DNA of 64,000 nt from Macrotrachela quadricornifera. Taxonomy: Eukaryota; Rotifera; Eurotatoria; Philodinida; Philodinidae. Below the pieces are notes generated by a model. That model saw only the letters and a program-made list of their open reading frames with translations. It ran no database searches and had not been told where the DNA came from. The DNA lies in NCBI GenBank assembly GCA_022393335.1, contig JAJEKB010021802.1, positions 665,271 to 729,270 on the forward strand, given 5' to 3'. Position numbers and translations under genes: made by a program. Below, piece after piece: positions 56,551 through 64,000 of the stretch (the first letter of the stretch is position 1; each line of letters begins with the position of its first letter).

Positions 56551-56765
56551 TATCTATTGTTCGGATCATATCAGAGAGAATTCTAGATAGCCCTAAATTG
56601 GGTCAAACAACATCATGTTTCACCCTTACAGTAGTGTAGAAAGGCTACCAGTTAGCATGATTTGCTAGTAACTTTTCTCCATTATTGTAATGATAAAACA
56701 TAATGTTGTTCGACCCAATCCAGGCTTATCTAGGATTCTCACTTATATGATCCGGACAATAGTAT
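56551..56765. mobile_element. 209-bp MITE with ~65-bp terminal inverted repeats
   Basis: The body 56554-56762 begins CTATTGTTCGGATCATATCA and ends with the inverse form (TATATGATCCGGACAATAG). Pairing continues through TCTAGATAGCC / GGCTTATCTAGGA and GGGTCAAACAACATCATGTT / AACATAATGTTGTTCGACCC. It is flanked by TAT on both sides, possibly a 3-bp target duplication. It lies about 150 bp upstream of the calpain gene. Confidence 0.7.
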
Positions 56766-56920
56766 GTTTAATCCTTACAATAGTCACTCTCATACATAGA
56801 TGTTCTAATTTCTAAGCTTCGCAGCATCCACAAGTGCTGAGTGGGTGCCAGCATTTTCCCTCTGATAAGAGCATGCTAAATTTTTACGTTTTATAAGGTA
56901 TAATATTTCAGATTAATACT

Positions 56921-59568
56921 ATGGCTAGTAATTCAGATGATATTGACGATAATTCATGGTTGTATTCAATCATTGATCAATGGTCATGTCCAATGTGTAC
57001 CTCTCACAATCCTGTAACAAATTATCCTCATTGTAATGTGTGTCAACAAATAAATCCTCTATCTCTAGAAGATTTTTTAAATGTTGATCAATCAAAATCA
57101 GTTTGGTCATGTCCACGATGTACGCTAAATAATAAAATTAACAATGAACGATGCAAAATTTGTAATACACCAAAACCTGCATCAGTAAGTTATTAGTTAT
57201 AGAAATAATACTGACAGATTCTCTTTCTTTTATTACAGAATCATGATGAAAAAGTTCTTATCAATTCAACAGCGACTTCATCAAACACATATATGTCACT
57301 GAATGTTCGCGATCGTCGACACAGGAATGAATGTGATGCAGAAAATATATTTCAAGATATAATCAAATATTGTAAAAAGGTATTTGATAGAATCAACTTA
57401 TATATATCTTTTTTGTTGTATCGCAAACAAGCAAACTCATGAGAAATATTTTCTTTATTGCCGACTTCAAAGATTAATCATTGTAATGATAGACGTTTAA
57501 TAGATCATTCAGTAGTAAGAAATTTATAAGTTGCAGTCTCAAATTGAACATGTATAATATCATTGTAAATCAAGTTATTAAAGTCTTTAAAATTTTGATT
57601 TCTATGACAAAAACAATAGAAACATATAGGTCATTTTGTACTATTAATGATATTAAAACAAAAAATTATTTTCATGTTATTATATTATTTATTGTATGTA
57701 GCATAAAACACATTTCGTTGATGATCAGTTTTTTCCATCTTCACGATCAATTGGAACAAAATCATTCACAAATGTTTCACAATGGTTAAGAATCTCAAAT
57801 GTTGCTCCATTGCCTAAGGATGATCCTAAGTTATCATGGACAATTTTTTCATCACCACAACCAAGTGATATTGAACAAGGTGCTTTAGGAAATTGTTGGT
57901 TAGTAGCTGCTTTGGCTTTAGTTTCTGAACGACCTCGATTACTTGAACATATACTTCTAACAAAACAAGTAAATCATGAAGGTGTCTATCTTGTACGTAT
58001 TTGTCACAATGGTTTATGGAAAACAATTATTGTTGATGATTGTTTTCCATGTACAAAACATAAACATCTTGTATTTACTCAAGCTAAACGTCGTCAATTA
58101 TATGCTGCATTAATTGAAAAAGCATGTGCAAAATTATTTGGTTCTTATGCTAGTCTAAGAAGTGGAAACATGCTTGAAGGTCTTCAACTATTGACTGGAG
58201 CACCATGTGATTATATTGATCTTAAACCATCGCATAATACATTAGAAAAAGATACTATTTGGGCTAGACTTTTAACTGCTTTTGAATCAGAGTAAGTTAA
58301 AAATATTATTTTATAAAATAAAAAAAAAGTTCATAAATTTAGACTTTTAATTGGAGTGTCATCGGGTGGAAATGATGTGAGTGCAGAAGAATATAATAGT
58401 GTTCATATTCATAAAAATCATGCGTTCTCTATTCTTGCCGCTCATACACTCGCCATTAATTCACAACGATATGTTCTCGTTCGTGATCCTCATTCTCGTT
58501 CGAAATATACAGAAGATTCGATGACAGAAGATATTCTTAAACAATTACGTTTAATAAATTCTGCAGATCGTTCTACAGGTGCTTTTTGGATATCATGGTC
58601 TCGATTTCTCCGTTATTTTTCATCAATAACCGTATCAACCTATAATAGTAATCATTTTGATGTACGTGAACAAGGTCAATTTACTCAATCATCTACAGAA
58701 GATCTCATCACTTATCGTTTTTATGTTCCAGAGTATGTCTATTGCTTTTTTTTTACTTTTTATGCTTAGATAATTGCTTATAATATCTGTAGAACATCAA
58801 AAATTAATATAAGTTTATTATATCATCGTCATGATCGAACAACACATAGTTCTCATACACAATCATTCGTTCTATGTGATGCTGACGAATTAGAATCATC
58901 TGGTATTGTTGGCAAACGTGAGAGTATATTGATATGTAAACGTGGAGGATTCACATATTGGAGTGATTCATTACGACCCGGCTTTTATGTACTTATACCT
59001 TTCTCGACCAGTTTTTGGAATAATAATAAAAAAAATAGAGATTTTACTGTTGTTATTCATTCGAGCGTTCAACTTGATTTAACTATTGAAAATAAATCAC
59101 CGACATTACTTTCTGATTGTCTTATTTCAGCCATTATGAAAAATTACAGTAAGAAAGAAGAGGTTTGTCTATTTGTATCACTTGTAAACATTCTTTTCAA
59201 TAATAATATCTTTCTTTTTTTTTTCTTAGAAAACGAAAGCTGCATTCTATAAAACATCAAAACATTCAGGATCGAAGATATTCATTGCTGAAAATTCATC
59301 AGTAACAGAGTTTCTACGTCTTGACATTGATATAAAGGTTGCAAAAAATGTCCGCCATTCTCGATTCTCTCACCTTCCTTATGATACGCATGATTGTATT
59401 CCACCACGTCATCGTCAAATTATATTTATTACAGATTGGACTGATGAAAATAATGAAACATCTTATTTAAATTATTCCTATTCGTATAAACATAGCACTC
59501 GACAAACTGATTCAGAACCATCAATTAATATTACTAAATTTGATCTTCATTCACCACGAGCATTTTAA
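56921..59568 (+). CDS. calpain-15 / small-optic-lobes type calpain (6 exons)
   Basis: Exons 56921-57184, 57239-57379, 57702-58291, 58343-58732, 58793-59162, 59230-59568; GT-AG introns, phases close, 697 residues. Two RanBP2-type zinc fingers lie at the N-terminus (WSCPMCTSHNP...CNVC and WSCPRCTLNNK...CKIC), which in family members bind ubiquitin. The calpain protease core follows, with IEQGALGNCWLVAALA carrying catalytic Cys200 and IHKNHAFSIL carrying His358. The third catalytic position, normally Asn in RNPWG, reads VRDPHSRSKY here, so Asn is replaced by Asp380 and the Trp-Gly is lost. The beta-sandwich segment (GGFTYWSDSLRPGFYVLIPF) and a C-terminal IPPRHRQIIFI resemble the SOL-homology domain. 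Zinc fingers plus core plus SOL domain define the CAPN15/SOL branch. Cytosolic cysteine protease by family, but the altered site makes activity uncertain. Confidence 0.85.
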
Positions 59569-60683
59569 CTTTATACAAGATGGTCCGTAAATAATTAAGT
59601 AATAAGATATTCAAATATCTCCACTTTGGTTCAATCACATAGACTGATTTTTTGATTGATAGGAAAACTTTACTCAACATTTCTTTTCATATGAATAATG
59701 TAGGTAAAGATTACTATTAAGAATGACAAATAAATGTGAAGCATTCTATTTATCATCTGAGTAAATGACAAGAAATATCAAAAACATTTTTAACTAATTA
59801 CTTATGTAAATTTTCTCTATGTACATCAATGTTATATCATTTATAAAATTTATTTTGATTTCTTCTGGTTATACTCATAGATAACAGCTGCAAATTATTA
59901 TTAAACTGAAGTGAAGATGTTTGAATTTCTTATCAGCGAGTTATTTATGGACTATTTGTATATTCAATAGTATAACTAAATTTTTAAATTTACAAATAAA
60001 TTTTTATAGATCATATTTAAAAGAAAATTAAAACTCTTTTAAAGTGTACTAGTTGTTGAAATACAGTAAACTTCTAACTATAATTAGGACTCATATGACA
60101 CGAAAATAAACAACCAAAATTTTCGATATTTATATAATGATCAATATCAATATCAAACTTCAATCCTTAAATAGAGTATATATTATTCATATATATCATG
60201 TTAAACAATAAATCATTAAGTTAGTAATAATCTAGAAATAGAAACAGTCTGTATTACGATTGTTTTATTGAAATCTTTGTTAGTTACGTATATATGAACT
60301 TTCAGATGTTATAACCGAAGACAAAAACTAATGAAAAAACTTTCATGTAATTTAATACATCATACCAAAGGAGTAATACGCTTCAGACCGACTGAAATAG
60401 TATTAAAAAATAGCAACAAATAAAAATTAATAAATTTAGCTGATTATAAGAGCATTAGACAGCAAGGTTTCTATCAATAAATAGTAGTTCGAATGATAAC
60501 ATACATTATAGATAGAATCATTTAAACAATTAAAAAAGTTATAATTATTAATATATTTTTCGTCATGATAAATAATAATTAAGTCAGTTAAGCATGATGA
60601 ATATTACGAATAAAGTTATTTAAATGATAATATTTTTTCTTTATATAAATATCAAATTTATTTGAATAAGTAGAGTTATGAAA
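59569..60683. other. spacer between convergent genes, no gene seen
   Basis: AT-rich DNA between the 3' ends of the calpain (+) and 7TM receptor (-) genes. No gene supported. Confidence 0.5.
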
Positions 60684-61706
60684 TCAAAATAACCATTTAC
60701 ATTTTATTTTTCTTTCTATTACTTTAATTAGATCGATAAGTGGTTTTCGAAATACATTTCCACCGGTTAATGTATAAACATAAAATGGCATTCCATTTGC
60801 TAAAAATGTAAGAATAATAACAAAACTATAGAAAAATTCATCAGTAGCTTGTTGAAGTTCAGTTTTATATGCATTATAACCAAATGTTGTATACAATTTT
60901 TGTATAGCATGTGGAGATGTAAGTAGAAAAAGTATAATAACTTGTCCAAGAAGCATTATAAGTAATTGTCGATCATTTTTTCTTCGTCGAAATTGACTAC
61001 CTGAGAATTTTTTTGTTGATATTCTTATACTATTTAATTTTATAATATTTGCATTTTGAATACGAATTCGTTTTTGACGAATATTTAAAACAATTAATAA
61101 ACCAAATACCATCATTAATCCAAGTGGTAATAATATAATAATACAAGAATAAATAAGATCAGTTACAAGACGACATATCATTGTTTGACCATAACATTTA
61201 TTTGGACCACCTATTTGATTAACATCATAACAATAAAGTAAATATCCATTGAGAATAAAAGAAAATAATATAACAATTATTATATTTCGTTGAGCATTTT
61301 TTAATGTACTCATTTGTCGTCGACGAACATTAACACATGATGATAACCATCGATCAATAGTTGCTAATAAAATAAACCATAGAAAATTTGTTCTTGAAAC
61401 ATAAATAAAAAATGTACGAATTTTACAAAGCCATCCAATTGTATCTGTTGGATCAACAGACCAACCAGCCATAAGACGAGTAGGAAGACCTACTAGAATA
61501 GCTACGAGACCAGCGAACGATGAAACATTAAAAAATAAAGCACATGAATTTGAACGAAGTGATCGATGTGATAATATAAGAATATTAAGTAAATTTCCAA
61601 TAACACCAAATATTAAAATTATAATAGTAACATACTGATCTAGTTGTTGTGTGATATTATTCAATAATATGATACGACTTTCATTCGACGAAGCCATTGA
61701 AATCAT
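60684..61706 (-). CDS. rhodopsin-like 7TM receptor, orphan
   Basis: Intronless 340-residue G-protein-coupled receptor. A short N-terminus with an N-glycosylation site (NESR) precedes seven hydrophobic segments. TM1 has the conserved GNLLN (Gly37-Asn38). TM3 ends in IDRW (118-120 is DRW in place of DRY), followed by a basic second intracellular loop. Cys94 before TM3 and a Cys in the second extracellular loop can form the class A disulfide. A long basic third intracellular loop (KKFSGSQFRRRKNDRQ) precedes TM6, which reads LTSPHAIQKLY. TM7 contains NGMPFYVYTLTG in place of NPxxY, followed by a FRKPLIDLIK tail. These changes are typical of rotifer-expanded peptide-receptor-like families. Ligand unknown. 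Confidence 0.82.
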   Translation of the reverse strand: MISMASSNESRIILLNNITQQLDQYVTIIILIFGVIGNLLNILILSHRSLRSNSCALFFNVSSFAGLVAILVGLPTRLMAGWSVDPTDTIGWLCKIRTFFIYVSRTNFLWFILLATIDRWLSSCVNVRRRQMSTLKNAQRNIIIVILFSFILNGYLLYCYDVNQIGGPNKCYGQTMICRLVTDLIYSCIIILLPLGLMMVFGLLIVLNIRQKRIRIQNANIIKLNSIRISTKKFSGSQFRRRKNDRQLLIMLLGQVIILFLLTSPHAIQKLYTTFGYNAYKTELQQATDEFFYSFVIILTFLANGMPFYVYTLTGGNVFRKPLIDLIKVIERKIKCKWLF

Positions 61707-62995
61707 AACTTAATATATACAATAATTTTTCCTTCGTGTTAAAGATTATATTTTTGAGAAACTAACATTGACATGCATTTAGAGATAAATAAATATTAGT
61801 TAGAACATGGTATTAAAATCCATATATATATATATCACCTTATTGATAAATATTTTTACTTTAGAGAAATAAATTTCGTTAACATTATACGTGTAGCCAT
61901 TCAAAATCTATTACTAAATTAAATTGTATTTAACTATTTTTATTTTAATTACATTCAAAAATGCTATTCAAGATACATTTTCATCAATCTAAGTGTTAAT
62001 AATATAATAATACTAAAAGAAAAAACAGTCAACATTTTTTTTTCATAATCGGATTATAAACTAGTCTAGATAATTATTAAATAAATTATTTGAGTGAAAT
62101 GTTGGTTAAAAAAAAAAACAAAGAAAAATGCTGTATGAGAAAAACATGATAAATATAAATATACTGACCCTGATATATATAAAATAAAACTACGGAGTTT
62201 GTAAAACTATTGAAGAGTTTTTGTTGAATCATCTATCTAATAATCCATAAGACAGTTAAAAAGATCATAAAAAAATATCAAAACACGTCAATAATTATTA
62301 GAAATTTGTAAGTAAAATGTATATGAATTTGAACGAATAGATGATCATGATAAGATGAAAACATGAACCAAAATTACTCGTTATAACGAAGATAAAACGA
62401 TTCAATACCGCTCATGTAAGAGTGTTGATGAAGAAACGAATACTCCTTTTGTTTTTATATTACAACAAGCTAAAATTGGTTTGTTATTGCACATTAATTT
62501 ATGCGAGTCTGTTTTTAATGAATATAGAAAAAGAGTGAAATTGATACTTGAAGCAAGAAATTTTTACTCAACATGTCAAAAGATAAGAAATACATTTGTT
62601 TTACTCTAAATAGTTGATTGTTTTTTTTCAAAAATGAAGTCAAAAAGGTAACAGATGAATCAGACATTGAAGTGCAAGTCTGGCTTAAAGTGATTTAAAA
62701 GGCTTCATCTGCTTTTATGAAGTTGAAAGTCGATTAAAATTTAGCCCTTACTTATCCTCTTTGAATGAGGTACTTAACATATTTTTTTTTAATTCTTGTA
62801 GAACGCAAAAATGAAATAGATGAAGCAAACACTTTTTAATTAATAATTCAAAATCTTATGATCATTATTAAATTAGTTTACAATGATACAGTATGAACAG
62901 ATGGGAAAAGATTATATAATCTAGACGTCTGTACTTGTTAGAAAAGTTCTTGCTTTTGTTTAAGTAGCAGCATTCGTATATGTTTAGATCGTTTA
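61707..62995. other. AT-rich spacer, no gene seen
   Basis: 5' flank of the 7TM receptor gene and 3' flank of the NHL gene beyond. No gene supported. Confidence 0.45.
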
Positions 62996-64000
62996 TTATC
63001 CACCTAAAAATAAGACAAGTAGAATCACATTGAATGAAATAAAAAACAAAGTCGACAAAATCTAAACTTTTTTACCGATATTGACTAAAAAAAAACATTT
63101 ACTCACTTGAAACACAAAGTGATGCCGGTAATTGAATTGTAAATTTTTGTATTCGATTGTTACCATGGTCACTAACATATAAATTGCCATATTTATCAAA
63201 TTTTAAATCTCTCGGAAGGTACAATTGATTGCTGGCAGTTCCTGATGTTCCTGCACAACCAATAATACATATACCACCAATTGCATAATCGGTTGTCCAT
63301 TTCATAATTCGATGATTTCCATAATCTGCTACATAGATATATCTATCAAAAAGAAAATAGAAACATTATTTTGATCGTTAAGTTTATTTAACTAATCGAC
63401 TACATTGAATTACTTAAATGAATTTCAAAATTTATAAATCAACATATGAGAAACTATCTCTTTAAGACATAATTTTGTTCAGAATAGATAATAATAATAC
63501 GTGATCTATTCAATCATCCTCGACTACATTTCAACATACCCATTATTGTCAACAACAATTGCCATAGGATTAGCTAGTTGATTAGAACTTGAACCAGATG
63601 AACCGTTAATACCTGCTACAATGGTTCCATTTCTCGATCCAGATGGATATTTCATGATACGCTGATTTCCACTATCAGCTACATACAATGTATTATTTCC
63701 ATCCATGAAATTTCCATATGGATTAGATAACTGATCGTTTGCAGAGCCCGATGGACTGCCACCAGCCAATATTATTCCGATAGATGAATAAGGAGTATAT
63801 TTAACAACTCGATTGTAATCTGAATCTGTGATATAAATATTATTATTAACATCAATATGTAAATCTCGCATCTGTCCTAATGGAGTGAATGAACTATTTG
63901 AAAATAATGTGATACCTGTTGTAGAACCAACAACAAATTTTTGAATTCTATAATTATCACTATCAGCAACAATGATAGCACCCGATTGTTCAATAGCAAC
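62996..64000 (-). CDS. NHL-repeat protein C, 3' part (5' end outside window)
   Basis: Partial gene on the minus strand. Exons seen: 64000(continuing)-63540, 63342-63107 and a probable short last exon 63003-62996 that ends the frame (SG, stop). Phases close across both introns; if the last intron is not removed, the protein instead ends one residue later at a TAA inside it. NHL blades are recognisable as IIVADSDNYRIQKF, IYITDSDYNRVVKY, LYVADSGNQRIMKY, IYVADYGNHRIMKW and LYVSDHGNNRIQKF, each preceded by an AGG/AGI/AGT turn (ILAGGSPSGSANDQ, TIVAGINGSSGSSSNQ). At least five blades are inside the window. The blade sequences belong to the same family as the two NHL genes at 40-45 kb, but whether this protein also has a transmembrane N-terminus cannot be seen. 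Confidence 0.8.

Noticed and set aside
1..64000. CRISPR arrays, bacterial operons, riboswitches
   Set aside because: The window is eukaryotic. No regularly spaced direct repeats with unique spacers were seen, and the tandem repeat at 7502-7577 has no spacers.

Overview
This is an AT-rich (roughly 70-75% by eye) eukaryotic nuclear window. The genes have short GT-AG introns (mostly 45-110 bp), and many are intronless. The mix of gene families points to a bdelloid rotifer, most like the AT-rich genus Rotaria: NHL-propeller membrane proteins, a decayed F-box gene, rotifer-type 7TM receptors, an R-S-E class ADP-ribosyltransferase, and intronless carbohydrate- and lactone-active enzymes that look horizontally acquired. 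The taxon is an inference. No species marker was seen.

Layout. 0-7 kb: a TTAA-flanked piggyBac-like element (1378-2335), a secreted GH99/GH71-like glycosidase (3464-4930, -) and an F-box pseudogene (5983-7118). 7.4-10.2 kb: a large foldback element whose left arm was hit by later insertions. 10.6-14.2 kb: two paralogous insulin-like peptide genes (-) with a TTAA element and another foldback between them. 14.2-18.2 kb: a very AT-rich stretch with no gene seen. 18.25-19.1 kb: a 7TM pseudogene. 19.3-24.2 kb (-): a nine-exon gene for a type II membrane protein with a Thr-rich stalk. 25.7-26.9 kb: a tRNA-related SINE-like region. 27.6-29.9 kb: a secreted SMP-30-like lactonase (+) and an i-type lysozyme (-). 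31.9-35.0 kb: a C-terminally prenylated protein with a degenerate ADP-ribosyltransferase-like segment, and a polytopic membrane protein (both +), then a hAT-type MITE with an 8-bp duplication. 36.4-37.0 kb: a secreted 'up-regulated in Daf-2'-like protein of unusually high GC. 37.5-38.7 kb: two TA-flanked palindromic MITEs and the 3' end of a dead piggyBac-like transposon. 40.1-44.9 kb (-): two tandem seven-exon NHL-repeat type II membrane proteins. 47.6-48.3 kb: an ADP-ribosyltransferase with its catalytic signature intact. 49.2-49.9 kb: a palindrome with a 400-N assembly gap at its centre. 50.1-52.1 kb (-): an eight-exon GH76-like secreted enzyme. 52.3-54.4 kb: a second piggyBac-like relic, a foldback, and a decayed secreted-protein gene. 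56.9-59.6 kb (+): a six-exon calpain-15/SOL-type calpain. 60.7-61.7 kb (-): an intronless 7TM receptor. 63.0-64.0 kb (-): the 3' part of a further NHL-repeat gene.

Main themes. (1) Three multi-exon genes share a basic, Ser-rich cytosolic N-terminus split over small exons, then a Cys-rich juxtamembrane and transmembrane segment, but carry different ectodomains: NHL propeller twice, Thr-rich stalk plus C-terminal domain once. (2) Inverted-repeat DNA is abundant: at least four TTAA-flanked elements, two remnants with the piggyBac C-terminal Cys motif, a hAT MITE, TA-flanked MITEs and a dispersed foldback family. (3) Several enzymes carry substituted catalytic positions, notably the calpain (Asn to Asp) and the ART-like protein. 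Exon models were built by hand from splice sites and reading phase. They close in frame, but no transcript or database check was possible.
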